Assembly (NCBI GenBank): GCA_030626265.1
Contig: DAOUPF010000093.1
Location: 1 to 6,033, forward strand
DNA: 6,033 bases
From: Sulfurovum sp.
GTDB taxonomy: Bacteria > Campylobacterota > Campylobacteria > Campylobacterales > Sulfurovaceae
Direction of reading: 5' to 3'
This document shows positions 1 through 6,033 of this stretch, piece by piece (within the stretch, counting starts at the first letter, position 1; each line of letters opens with the position of its first letter). The position numbers and the translations under genes were made by a program. A model generated the notes under the pieces. That model was not told where the DNA came from and searched no databases. It worked only from the letters and a program-made list of their open reading frames with translations.

Positions 1-1
1 A

Positions 2-2209
2 GAAGAGACACCAACTCCTGCAAGACCAAAACGCTCATTAGGTAGAAGAGGTATTACTATCGTTAGAAAAGCTAAGCCAGCTCCAGTAAAAGCAAATAGA
101 AATATTTCACTATCAGGATCTGGAGGAGGAATGCCTACTCCACCAAAGAAGAAAAAGCCAAAGAGAATTGCAGAAGCAAAAGATAGTGGCGCTAGAATGG
201 AAATCATGGGTGATAGAGGACTTGGAGCCTCTGTTGAGCTTTATGAAGAGGAAGAGGTAGTATTGTTGGACTTCTCTGATAATAATATCTATGAAGATAT
301 GAAACGACAAGAGCAGAAAAGAAGAGAAGAAGCCAAGAAAAGAGCCAATCAAGGTGTAGGACAAAATCGTAATTTCCGTCCACAAGGTAAACGATCTATT
401 AGACGAGGCGGCAAGAAGAAAAAATATATTAGATTAGAATCTGAAGAGAAGGTAAGTGTGATTAGTATTCCTGAAGATGTTAGAGTTTATGAGTTTGCTG
501 AGAAGGTTGGATGTACTATAAGTGAAGTTATTAAAGTACTATTTACACTAGGTACTATGGTTACTAAAAATGACTTCCTAGACAGAGACTCTATAGAGAT
601 ACTTGCAGAAGAGTTTGAAGTAGAAGTAGAGACTATTAACCCTCTAGATGCATTAGATTATGTAGATGAATATGATTCCCAAGATGATGAGAATAGTGAG
701 CTTAGAGCTCCAGTTGTGACTATCATGGGACACGTTGACCATGGTAAGACTTCACTACTAGACAAGATTCGTTCAGCAAAAGTAGCTGATAAAGAGGCTG
801 GTGGTATCACACAGCATGTTGGTGCTTATCAGGTAGAAAAAAATGGACAGAAGATTACATTTATAGATACTCCTGGACACTCTGCATTTACAGAGATGCG
901 TTCTCGTGGTGCCCAAGCTACTGATGTTGCTATCATCGTGGTCGCAGCAGACGATGGTGTAATGCCTCAGACAAAAGAGTCTATATCTCATGCTAAGGCA
1001 GCAGGAGTACCTATCATTATAGCAATCAACAAGATGGATAAAGAGGCTGCTAATCCAGATAATGTCAAAGCACAATTGTCTGAGATAGGTATTTTATCAG
1101 TTGAGTGGGGTGGTGAGTATGAGTTTATACCAGTATCTGCACATAGTGGTGAAGGTATAGATGATTTACTAGAGACTATTCTTTTACAAGCAGAGTTGAT
1201 GGAGCTTACAGCAGATTCACAGCGTAATGCAAAAGCAATCATCATAGAGAGTTCTGTAGAAAAAGGATTTGGTTCAGTAGCAAATGTTATTATCAAAAAT
1301 GGTACACTAAATGTAGGTGATAATGTTATAGCTGGAACTACATTTGGTCGTATTCGAACACTAATTCTTGATGACGGAAGTAGAGTTAAATCTATAGGAC
1401 CTAGTACACCAGCAGCAGTTGTAGGATTACAAGAAGTACCAAAAGCTGGTGAAGTTCTTATGACTATGAGTAGTGAAAAAGACGCTAGAGATTTAGCTAA
1501 CAAGAGAAAAGAGTATACTAGAACAAAAGAGTTATCTAAGAGTACAAAAGTATCTATTGATGAGCTTGGTTTCCTTATTGCTGAAGGTCAGCTCAAAAAG
1601 TTGCCATTGATTGTCAAAACAGATGTACAAGGTTCACTTGAAGCCATCAAAGGTGCATTGCTTGAGCTTAAAAATGAAGAGGTCAAGGTAGAGGTCATAC
1701 ATGAGGGTGTTGGTGGTATCACAGAGAGTGATATCGCACTAGCAGATGCCAGTGAGAACTCTATAGTCATAGGATTTAATGTTCGTCCTACTGGTTCAGT
1801 CAAAAGCAAAGCTAAAGAGCTTGGTATTGAGATAAAGACTTACTCAATCATATATGATATCCTAGATGATGTCAAAGCACTACTTGGTGGATTGATGAGC
1901 CCTGTTATATCCGAAGAGGTTACTGGACAAGCAGATGTTAGAGAGACATTTGCAGTTGCTAAAGTAGGTACAATCGCAGGATGTAAAGTCAGTGATGGTG
2001 CTATAGAGAGAAACTCTAGTGCTAGACTTATCCGTGATGGTATTGTTATCTATACTAGTAGTATTAGCTCATTGAAGAGATTTAATGATGATGCAAAAGA
2101 GGTCAAAAATGGCTTCGAGTGTGGTATCATGCTAGCAAACTATAATGATATAAAAGCAGGCGATGTGATAGAGACATTCAAAGAGGTTGAGGAGCAAGCT
2201 AGCCTATGA
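2..2209 (+). CDS. infB: Translation initiation factor IF-2 (5' end outside window)
   Basis: IF-2 is the cytoplasmic GTPase that brings fMet-tRNA to the 30S subunit and promotes 50S joining. The frame is open from base 2, so the N-terminus is missing; 735 codons are visible. In visible-residue numbering: a basic, low-complexity linker (about 1-145); an IF2_N domain (about 148-210); then the G domain with G1 GHVDHGKT (243-250), G2 GGITQH (267-272), G3 DTPGH (289-293), G4 NKMD (343-346) and G5 SAH (379-381). A beta-barrel domain II follows, then domain III (from about 534, [10 protein letters not shown]), and a C-terminal fMet-tRNA-binding barrel (from about 645) containing GTIAGCKV. All GTPase motifs are intact. 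The first ATG in this frame, at 131, lies in the linker and is not the gene's true start, although it may be an internal start. The TGA stop lies 13 nt before rbfA, a partner expected from operons of this phylum. Identification is certain; only the upstream length is unknown. Confidence 0.98.
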   Translation, partial: EETPTPARPKRSLGRRGITIVRKAKPAPVKANRNISLSGSGGGMPTPPKKKKPKRIAEAKDSGARMEIMGDRGLGASVELYEEEEVVLLDFSDNNIYEDMKRQEQKRREEAKKRANQGVGQNRNFRPQGKRSIRRGGKKKKYIRLESEEKVSVISIPEDVRVYEFAEKVGCTISEVIKVLFTLGTMVTKNDFLDRDSIEILAEEFEVEVETINPLDALDYVDEYDSQDDENSELRAPVVTIMGHVDHGKTSLLDKIRSAKVADKEAGGITQHVGAYQVEKNGQKITFIDTPGHSAFTEMRSRGAQATDVAIIVVAADDGVMPQTKESISHAKAAGVPIIIAINKMDKEAANPDNVKAQLSEIGILSVEWGGEYEFIPVSAHSGEGIDDLLETILLQAELMELTADSQRNAKAIIIESSVEKGFGSVANVIIKNGTLNVGDNVIAGTTFGRIRTLILDDGSRVKSIGPSTPAAVVGLQEVPKAGEVLMTMSSEKDARDLANKRKEYTRTKELSKSTKVSIDELGFLIAEGQLKKLPLIVKTDVQGSLEAIKGALLELKNEEVKVEVIHEGVGGITESDIALADASENSIVIGFNVRPTGSVKSKAKELGIEIKTYSIIYDILDDVKALLGGLMSPVISEEVTGQADVRETFAVAKVGTIAGCKVSDGAIERNSSARLIRDGIVIYTSSISSLKRFNDDAKEVKNGFECGIMLANYNDIKAGDVIETFKEVEEQASL
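122..133 (+). promoter_or_regulatory. Possible internal ribosome binding site and start inside infB
   Basis: GGAGGAGGA directly precedes an in-frame ATG at 131, giving a GGAGG core with a 4-nt spacer. This is the strongest Shine-Dalgarno match I see in the window, stronger than those of the true gene starts. Initiation here would give a 692-residue IF-2 lacking the far N-terminus but keeping the IF2_N, G and C-terminal domains. E. coli infB is known to make shorter IF-2 forms from internal starts, so the idea has precedent. However, the same bases encode a Gly/Ser-rich linker (SGSGGG), whose Gly codons produce GGA repeats by themselves. Function is an inference. Confidence 0.35.
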
Positions 2210-2226
2210 GTAGCATAAGCCTATGA
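2201..2226 (+). repeat. Duplicated 9-bp junction (AGCCTATGA) between infB and rbfA, with 6-codon mini-ORF
   Basis: AGCCTATGA occurs at 2201-2209 and again at 2218-2226, 17 nt apart. The first copy holds the infB stop (TGA 2207-2209) overlapping an ATG at 2206; the second holds the rbfA ATG (2223). The ATG at 2206 opens ATG AGT AGC ATA AGC CTA TGA (MSSISL), whose stop overlaps the rbfA start as ATGA. GGAG at 2191-2194 is spaced 11 nt from the ATG at 2206 but 28 nt from rbfA, so ribosomes may reach rbfA by stop-restart through the mini-ORF. The repeat and overlaps are seen directly; coupling is inferred. Confidence 0.4.
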
Positions 2227-2585
2227 CTCCTGCCCAAATCAAGAGAAAACGAACAGAATCTATACTAAAAGAGTTACTCCCAGAAGCGTTTGGAACACTT
2301 GATGATACACGAATAAATAGCCTAAGCGTCACAGAGGTGATATGTGCCAGAGGACGCTATGATGCGAGAGTATTTTTAGATCCCATAGGACTAGATGAGA
2401 AAGAGCAGGGTGAAGCACTAAAGCAGCTAAGAAAAGTATCTACTTATCTCAAGAGTCATATACGAGATGGAGAGGGATGGTTCAAAGCACCAAACTTTAC
2501 ATTTGAGTTTGATACCCATCTTGAGCATATTACTAAAATGGATGCTCTTTTTGAGCAGATAGGAACTAAAAAAGATGAATCTTGA
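2223..2585 (+). CDS. rbfA: 30S ribosome-binding factor RbfA
   Basis: RbfA is a small KH-fold protein that binds the immature 30S subunit near the 5' end of 16S rRNA and aids late maturation, notably at low temperature. The 120-residue product is near the usual family length (E. coli 133). A basic N-terminal helix (residues 5-18) is followed by the first strand pair (31-53, INSLSVTEV...YDARVFLD), a helix (62-80) and the diagnostic C-terminal stretch WFKAPNFTFEFD (86-97) followed by a helix ending in MDALFEQI. An in-frame TAG at 2211 makes ATG 2223 the only reasonable start. No good Shine-Dalgarno lies at normal distance, so translation probably depends on coupling to infB or the preceding mini-ORF. 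Its end overlaps rimP by 11 nt. Sequence similarity within the family is modest, but the position after infB removes most doubt. Confidence 0.93.
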   Translation: MTPAQIKRKRTESILKELLPEAFGTLDDTRINSLSVTEVICARGRYDARVFLDPIGLDEKEQGEALKQLRKVSTYLKSHIRDGEGWFKAPNFTFEFDTHLEHITKMDALFEQIGTKKDES

Positions 2586-3006
2586 AAATCAGATTGCCAA
2601 GATAGTAGAAGCAGGCGGCGCAGAGTTCTATGATACAGAGACTGTAACAGAGGGTGACAATACTATATATCGTGTATATATCACCAAAGAGGGTGGTATT
2701 AGTCTAGATTTATGTGCCCAGATATCAAATGAACTTTCTCCATTTTTAGATGTAAATCCTCCTATGGGTGGCAAATACTTCTTAGAAGTTAGCTCCCCAG
2801 GAATAGAGAGAAAGCTAACAAAGCCTCAGCATTTCAAAAGTGCCATAGGTGAAAAAATCAAACTAAAAGTTCTGGGCGTTGATAAACTAAAAGGCGTTTT
2901 AAAAAGTGCCGATAACCAAGGTATAGTACTGACTACCAAGCATGATGATGAGAGTTATGAGTATAGTCAATTAGGGACTGTTAAGACATATATAGACTGG
3001 AACTAA
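2575..3006 (+). CDS. rimP: Ribosome maturation factor RimP
   Basis: RimP assists assembly of the 30S subunit, acting before or with RbfA in the cytoplasm. The 143-residue protein is close to the E. coli length (about 150). The N-terminal alpha/beta domain (1-83) ends in the family signature YFLEVSSPGIERKL (68-81); an SH3-like C-terminal barrel follows (about 85-140, with KIKLKVLG and LKGVLKSADNQGIVL). The ATG at 2575 has AGGA at 2561-2564, a 10-nt spacer, and overlaps the end of rbfA by 11 nt, which implies translational coupling. In E. coli rimP lies upstream of nusA-infB; the infB-rbfA-rimP order here is that of Campylobacter and Helicobacter. Nothing is missing or broken. Confidence 0.95.
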   Translation: MNLENQIAKIVEAGGAEFYDTETVTEGDNTIYRVYITKEGGISLDLCAQISNELSPFLDVNPPMGGKYFLEVSSPGIERKLTKPQHFKSAIGEKIKLKVLGVDKLKGVLKSADNQGIVLTTKHDDESYEYSQLGTVKTYIDWN

Positions 3007-3019
3007 AAAGGAATAGCAT

Positions 3020-4033
3020 ATGAATTTTGATGAATTTTATATGCAACAAGCTCTAGACATTGCTTGGCAATTTCAAGGCTTAACGTATCCTAATCCCTCA
3101 GTTGGTGCTGTAGTTACTCTAGATGGTAAGATACTTAGCATAGAAGCACATCAAAAATCAGGTACTTCACATGCTGAAGTATTAGCATTACTTAAAGCCT
3201 ATGAAATACTTTCAAATACAACTATTGATTTTGATTCATTTGATTCAAAAAAAGCCCATCAATTCCTTTTAAATATTCCTCCAAAATTTTTTAGCGAATG
3301 TACGATATATGTTACATTAGAACCCTGTTCTCATGAAGGCAAGACACCATCTTGTGCATCTCTGTTGCAATCACTTAATTTAGATAGAGTTGTCATAGGG
3401 ACTAAAGACCCCATAGATGGGCATGGTGGTGGTATAGATATTGTAGGGCGTGCTGTCCTCACCCCGAGAATCACTGTAGGTATACTAGAAGAGGAATGTA
3501 AAGCTCTGCTTGAACCCTTCATGATATGGCAAAAGAGAGCTTTTGTACTTTTTAAACTAGCTCAAACTTCCAATGCTCGTATAGGTGGAGGCTATCTTAG
3601 CTCTAAAGCTTCACTAACACATGTGCATCAGTTGAGAGAAGTTTGTGATACTCTGTTTATAGGTGGGAATACAGTCAGGGTAGATAAACCAACTCTAGAT
3701 TGTAGATTTATAGAAGCAAAAGCACCTGATATTAAGATTTATTCTAGAGAGGATGATTTTGATAGAGATATTCCACTTTTTAAAGTGGAGTGTAGAGATG
3801 TTGAGGTTGTGGATAGCTTAGATTTTTTAGATAAGCCATCTTTTGTATTGGTTGAGGGTGGAGAGGGTATGTTGGTAGCTCTAAAGGATAGGATAGATTG
3901 GTTACTCATATATCAGACCCCTAAGCTATCTACCAACAATTTAACCTATAATACCACAATGAATTTACAGTTTCTACATCAGGCAAAAAAAGATGTAGAT
4001 CTGATGATATGGAGTAGACAAATTGGGAATTGA
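3020..4033 (+). CDS. ribD: Bifunctional riboflavin biosynthesis deaminase/reductase RibD
   Basis: RibD carries out two successive riboflavin steps after GTP cyclohydrolase II: deamination of the pyrimidine, then NADPH-dependent reduction of the ribosyl side chain. The N-terminal deaminase domain (1 to about 145) shows NPSVGAVV (25-32), the zinc/catalytic HAE (H51, E53) and PCSHEGKTPSC (C103, C112). The HAE-to-PC spacing is about 25 residues longer than in E. coli RibD; I recall this insertion as a trait of Campylobacterota. The reductase domain (about 172-337) keeps FKLAQ, IGGNTVRVDKPTLDCR (214-229) and VEGG (278-281), but diverges from the E. coli type: the usual SLDG position reads TSNA. 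At 337 residues it is slightly shorter than E. coli RibD (367). ATG 3020 has AAGGA at 3008-3012 (7-nt spacer), 13 nt after rimP. The end overlaps ubiE by 11 nt. The deaminase call is firm; reductase activity is inferred from family. Confidence 0.93.
   Translation: MNFDEFYMQQALDIAWQFQGLTYPNPSVGAVVTLDGKILSIEAHQKSGTSHAEVLALLKAYEILSNTTIDFDSFDSKKAHQFLLNIPPKFFSECTIYVTLEPCSHEGKTPSCASLLQSLNLDRVVIGTKDPIDGHGGGIDIVGRAVLTPRITVGILEEECKALLEPFMIWQKRAFVLFKLAQTSNARIGGGYLSSKASLTHVHQLREVCDTLFIGGNTVRVDKPTLDCRFIEAKAPDIKIYSREDDFDRDIPLFKVECRDVEVVDSLDFLDKPSFVLVEGGEGMLVALKDRIDWLLIYQTPKLSTNNLTYNTTMNLQFLHQAKKDVDLMIWSRQIGN
3772..3789. repeat. Perfect 18-bp inverted repeat inside ribD
   Basis: TCCACTTTTTAAAGTGGA is a perfect palindrome: 8-bp arms around TT, so an RNA hairpin would have about 7 bp closing a TTTA loop. 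It lies in the variable part of the RibD reductase domain and encodes parts of IPLFKVE. It is not followed by a T-run, so it is not an intrinsic terminator. It may be chance. Confidence 0.5.
4011..4025 (+). promoter_or_regulatory. Ribosome binding site fixing a TTG start for ubiE
   Basis: GGAG at 4011-4014 lies 8 nt before TTG at 4023. An in-frame TGA at 4005-4007 rules out any earlier start, and no ATG or GTG occurs in this frame until ATG 4077. Starting at 4077 would remove 18 residues and leave the protein beginning at MFDDIA, with no leader helix, whereas family members have a short helical segment there. TTG is therefore the best start. Confidence 0.75.
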
Positions 4034-4763
4034 AAAACTAACAGACAAACAGGAAAAACAAGACAAAATAGTAGGTATGTTCGATGATATAGCATCTACA
4101 TATGATTTGGCCAATAGAGTTCTGAGCATGGGTATTGATATCCAGTGGCGTAAAAAAGGCTGTGATAAAGCATTTGAGATACTTGATCAAAAAGAGCTAA
4201 CACAGATAACCGATGTAGCCACTGGCACAGGAGACTTGCTCATATACTGGAAAGAGCAAGCCCAGAAAAATGGTGTAACTATCGACAAATATATTGGAGT
4301 TGATCCATCAGTCGGTATGCTAGAAGTGGCGAAAAAGAAAGTAGATTTTGCAGAATTTATAGAGGGTAAAGCACAAGAGCTACCTATAGCAGATGAGAGT
4401 ACAGATGTTATATCTATCTCTTATGGCATCAGAAATGTAGTTGATCGTGTAGAAGCCTTGCAAGAGTTTTATCGTGCATTAAAGCCTAATGGTATTGTGA
4501 TGATATTAGAGTTTACAAAGCAAGATAGAAGTAGTATAGTAGATAAAGTAGTTGATTTTGGTATGAAAAATATACTACCAAGAATAGGTGGGCTCATATC
4601 AAGAAACTATGCAGCATACAAGTACCTCCCCGAGTCTATAGAAGAGTTTCTCACTACAGAAATGTTAGCTACAGAGCTAGAAGAGGCAGGATTTGAGATG
4701 AAGTATACGAAGTCTTTTTCTATGGGCATCTCTACTCTGTTGGTTGCACAGAAACAAGCGTAG
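4023..4763 (+). CDS. ubiE: Quinone C-methyltransferase UbiE/MenG
   Basis: This SAM-dependent methyltransferase makes the last step of menaquinone synthesis, methylating demethylmenaquinone; in ubiquinone makers the same family also methylates the benzoquinol ring. Campylobacterota use menaquinone, so the MenG role is the likely one here. The 246 residues match the family (E. coli 251). Visible are the UbiE signature region MFDDIASTYDLANRVLSMG (19-37) and QW (41-42), SAM motif I DVATGTGDL (64-72), the acidic loop GVDPSVGML (92-100), ELPIADESTDVISISYGIRN (119-138), ALKPNG (152-157) and the C-terminal YLPESIEEF (201-209). It starts at TTG within the end of ribD (11-nt overlap), so the two are probably translated together. 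The stop codon TAG lies inside the left end of the REP-like element, so the last residues (QA) are partly encoded by it; the core is not truncated. Confidence 0.95.
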   Translation: MGIEKLTDKQEKQDKIVGMFDDIASTYDLANRVLSMGIDIQWRKKGCDKAFEILDQKELTQITDVATGTGDLLIYWKEQAQKNGVTIDKYIGVDPSVGMLEVAKKKVDFAEFIEGKAQELPIADESTDVISISYGIRNVVDRVEALQEFYRALKPNGIVMILEFTKQDRSSIVDKVVDFGMKNILPRIGGLISRNYAAYKYLPESIEEFLTTEMLATELEEAGFEMKYTKSFSMGISTLLVAQKQA

Positions 4764-4820
4764 GGTGGATTTATCCACCACTAAAATAAATATATGTGGT
4801 GGGGATAATCCCATCTTACG
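4759..4820. repeat. REP/BIME-like pair of inverted small palindromes
   Basis: Two related arms, 4759-4781 and 4796-4820, face each other across a 14-nt A/T-only spacer. Read inward, the left arm starts CGTAGGGTGG and the right arm (reverse complement) CGTAAGATGG; about 14 of the first 18 positions match, and both end ACCAC after a 2-nt indel. Each arm is itself a hairpin: left GGTGGAT/ATCCACC (4764-4770 with 4773-4779), right GGTGGG with CCCATC (4798-4803 with 4810-4815, one G-U pair). A GTAG tetranucleotide at the foot of a short GC-rich hairpin is the described hallmark of REP sequences mobilised by RAYT transposases (TnpA-REP). No transposase gene is in the window. Class assignment is inferred from form; other copies in the genome would be needed to prove it. 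It is not a typical intrinsic terminator, as no T-run follows either hairpin. Confidence 0.6.
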
Positions 4821-4832
4821 AGGTATATAATG
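4821..4832 (+). promoter_or_regulatory. Ribosome binding site of xseA
   Basis: AGG (4821-4823, AGGT in context) lies 6 nt before ATG 4830. It is a short Shine-Dalgarno match that begins directly at the right edge of the palindromic element, so folding of the right hairpin ends only a few bases upstream of the ribosome landing site. A second in-frame ATG at 4842 (residue 5) has no better site. Confidence 0.5.
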
Positions 4833-6033
4833 TCAAATTTGATGAGTGTAGGCTCCTTAAATACCAAGATTAAATCACTATTAGAAGCTACTTTCATACA
4901 TATCATGGTAGAGGGAGAAGTCTCTGCTGTGACATATCATGGTAGTGGGCATATATACTTCTCTATCAAAGATGATAAAAGCAGTATTCGATGTGTAATG
5001 TGGCGTTCATCAGTCTCCAAACTAAAATTTAAACTCAAAAAAGGTGAACGAATCATCATAGATGGTTCGATAGGAGTCTATACACCTCGTGGGGAGTACC
5101 AGTTCATAGCTACACATATAGAGCCCTATGGCAAAGGTGCTCTAGCAGTAGCATATGAACAGCTCAAACTCAAACTCAAAGATAAAGGCTACTTTGATAC
5201 ACATACCAAAAAAACTATCCCAAAATATATATCAAAAATGGCACTAGTAACTGCTAATACAGGTGCAGCACTACAAGATATGCTAAAAGTAGCCAATAAG
5301 CGTTGGGCATTGGTAGAGATAGTAGTGATAGATGTACTGGTTCAGGGTGATAGTGCAGCTGGTGAGATATCAAGAGCGATAGCTTATGCAGATAGACTTG
5401 ATGTTGATGCTATAGTAGTAGGGCGCGGTGGTGGAAGCACAGAGGATCTTTGGGCATTTAACGAAGAGCTAGTAGCAGATGCTATATATGATTGCCAAAC
5501 ACCTATAATCTCAGCTGTAGGGCATGAAGTAGACGTACTGATATCAGATTTAGTTGCAGATCTGCGAGCTCCGACTCCAAGTGCAGCTATAGAGATGATA
5601 TTGCCAGATAGTAATGAGCTATTATATACACTAGATGAGAGAGCCCAGAGTACAAAACGAAGAGTCTCACAGATAATATCCCTCAAATATGAAGAGTTCA
5701 CTAGACTTAGAGCTGAGATAATCCGCTCTTCAGTACTAAATAAACTTATAAATATCGATAATCAATTTTCTAAATTAACAGATGATTTTAACTCTGCTAT
5801 ACAGTATAGATTGACCCAGTTTGATACAAGAATAAAACCAGAGAGAGAAAAATTAAAAGACAATTTCTCATATATATTTCATAAAAAATCAGGAGATATA
5901 AGTTCCATAAAGATAAAGTTTGAACTCTCAGACCCTAACAAACAGATCAAGTTTTCATGGGCACAGATAAACCTAGATGGTAAAAAAGTCTCTCTGGATG
6001 ATATTAAAGCTGGAGATGAATTTGATGTGCTTA
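4830..6033 (+). CDS. xseA: Exodeoxyribonuclease VII large subunit (3' end outside window)
   Basis: XseA is the catalytic subunit of exonuclease VII, which works with several small XseB subunits to degrade single-stranded DNA into oligonucleotides. The frame is open from ATG 4830 to the window end (401 residues), so the stop lies outside. Visible are an N-terminal OB-fold (about 7-98: VEGEVSAVTYHGSGHIYFSI, IRCVMWRS, YTPRGEYQF), GALAVAYEQLK (103-113), TANTGAALQD (141-150), GRGGGSTEDLWAFNEE (198-213) and SAVGHEVDVLISDLVADL (228-245) followed by RAPTPSAA. D150, R199, H232 and D235 match, at near-identical spacing, the residues reported essential in E. coli XseA (D155, R205, H238, D241). A helical, probably coiled-coil region (about 255-365) is followed by a C-terminal segment (LDGKKVSLDDIKAGDEFDV) that closes family members, so few residues should be missing. 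It is shorter than E. coli XseA (456). No xseB is in view. Confidence 0.96.
   Translation, partial: MSNLMSVGSLNTKIKSLLEATFIHIMVEGEVSAVTYHGSGHIYFSIKDDKSSIRCVMWRSSVSKLKFKLKKGERIIIDGSIGVYTPRGEYQFIATHIEPYGKGALAVAYEQLKLKLKDKGYFDTHTKKTIPKYISKMALVTANTGAALQDMLKVANKRWALVEIVVIDVLVQGDSAAGEISRAIAYADRLDVDAIVVGRGGGSTEDLWAFNEELVADAIYDCQTPIISAVGHEVDVLISDLVADLRAPTPSAAIEMILPDSNELLYTLDERAQSTKRRVSQIISLKYEEFTRLRAEIIRSSVLNKLINIDNQFSKLTDDFNSAIQYRLTQFDTRIKPEREKLKDNFSYIFHKKSGDISSIKIKFELSDPNKQIKFSWAQINLDGKKVSLDDIKAGDEFDVL
5163..5180 (+). repeat. Three tandem CTCAAA hexamers within xseA
   Basis: CTCAAA is repeated three times without interruption, encoding LKLKLK in the segment after the OB-fold. The protein aligns without extra length to the usual QLK-x-KL...G-[LY]-FD stretch of the family as I know it, so the repeat has not expanded the protein. 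It is a possible slippage site in multiples of two residues, with no sign of function. Confidence 0.5.

Noticed and set aside
834..846. Run of seven A (837-843), gaA AAA AAT, as a programmed frameshift site in infB
   Set aside because: It lies in the conserved G domain just before the DTPGH motif, with the frame intact on both sides and no alternative product of any length in the other frames.
988..1503. Minus-strand open frames of 60-170 codons inside infB, ribD and xseA
   Set aside because: They lie wholly within well-identified genes on the + strand, have low-complexity Ser/Leu/Ile-rich translations typical of antisense shadows, and show no recognisable domain.
3020..3038. Direct repeat ATGAATTTT at the start of ribD (3020-3028 and 3030-3038)
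   Set aside because: The second copy is out of frame, and the short AT-rich unit is readily explained by the NFDEF-Y codons; start and spacing of ribD are normal.
4077..4079. ATG 4077 as the ubiE start
   Set aside because: It would remove the N-terminal segment that precedes MFDDIA in the family, and the GGAG at 4011 is placed for the TTG at 4023 instead.
4764..4795. Intrinsic terminator after ubiE
   Set aside because: The hairpin at 4764-4779 is followed by CTAAAATAAATATAT, which is A-rich and not a T-run; the second hairpin is followed by TTACGAGG. Neither has the required U-tract.
4826..4831. TATAAT, a perfect -10 hexamer, at the xseA start
   Set aside because: It overlaps the ATG at 4830, so a transcript from it would begin after the start codon; no -35 match lies 17 nt upstream. 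It fits the local TA-rich sequence better than a promoter.
4833..4842. 10-bp palindrome TCAAATTTGA just after the xseA ATG, as an operator
   Set aside because: Short, AT-rich and within the coding sequence; no second copy or promoter nearby supports a binding site.
1..6033. CRISPR array, tRNA/rRNA, toxin-antitoxin, phage or defence genes
   Set aside because: Nothing of this kind is visible; coding sequence of six housekeeping genes accounts for all but about 100 bases.

Overview
The window reads as an ordinary housekeeping stretch of an AT-rich member of the Campylobacterota (Sulfurimonas/Sulfurovum-like; genus not resolved). This rests on gene order (infB-rbfA-rimP, and ubiE next to xseA), heavy use of ATA and AGA codons, a RibD of the short type I associate with this phylum, and an XseA shorter than the E. 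coli protein. All genes are on the + strand and packed head to tail, with two 11-nt overlaps and gaps of 13 nt or less except before xseA. No gene-free stretch exceeds 66 bases.

Layout: (1) 2-2209, infB (translation initiation factor IF-2), with its 5' end outside the window; (2) 2223-2585, rbfA, and 2575-3006, rimP, two 30S ribosome maturation factors; (3) 3020-4033, ribD, the bifunctional deaminase/reductase of riboflavin synthesis; (4) 4023-4763, ubiE/menG, the quinone C-methyltransferase, starting at TTG; (5) 4759-4820, a 62-bp pair of inverted small palindromes resembling a REP/BIME unit, filling almost all of the ubiE-xseA gap; (6) 4830 to the window end, xseA, the exonuclease VII large subunit, with its 3' end outside the window.

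The first three genes serve translation initiation and small-subunit assembly. ribD and ubiE supply flavin and menaquinone for redox and respiratory enzymes. xseA serves DNA metabolism. The tight spacing suggests one transcript at least from infB through ubiE; the palindromic element is the only plausible break.

I found no undescribed multi-gene system. The observations most worth a second look are the REP-like element, which supplies the ubiE stop codon and abuts the xseA ribosome binding site; a very strong Shine-Dalgarno followed by ATG inside infB, suggesting a second shorter IF-2 form; and a duplicated ATGA junction that creates a 6-codon mini-ORF between infB and rbfA.
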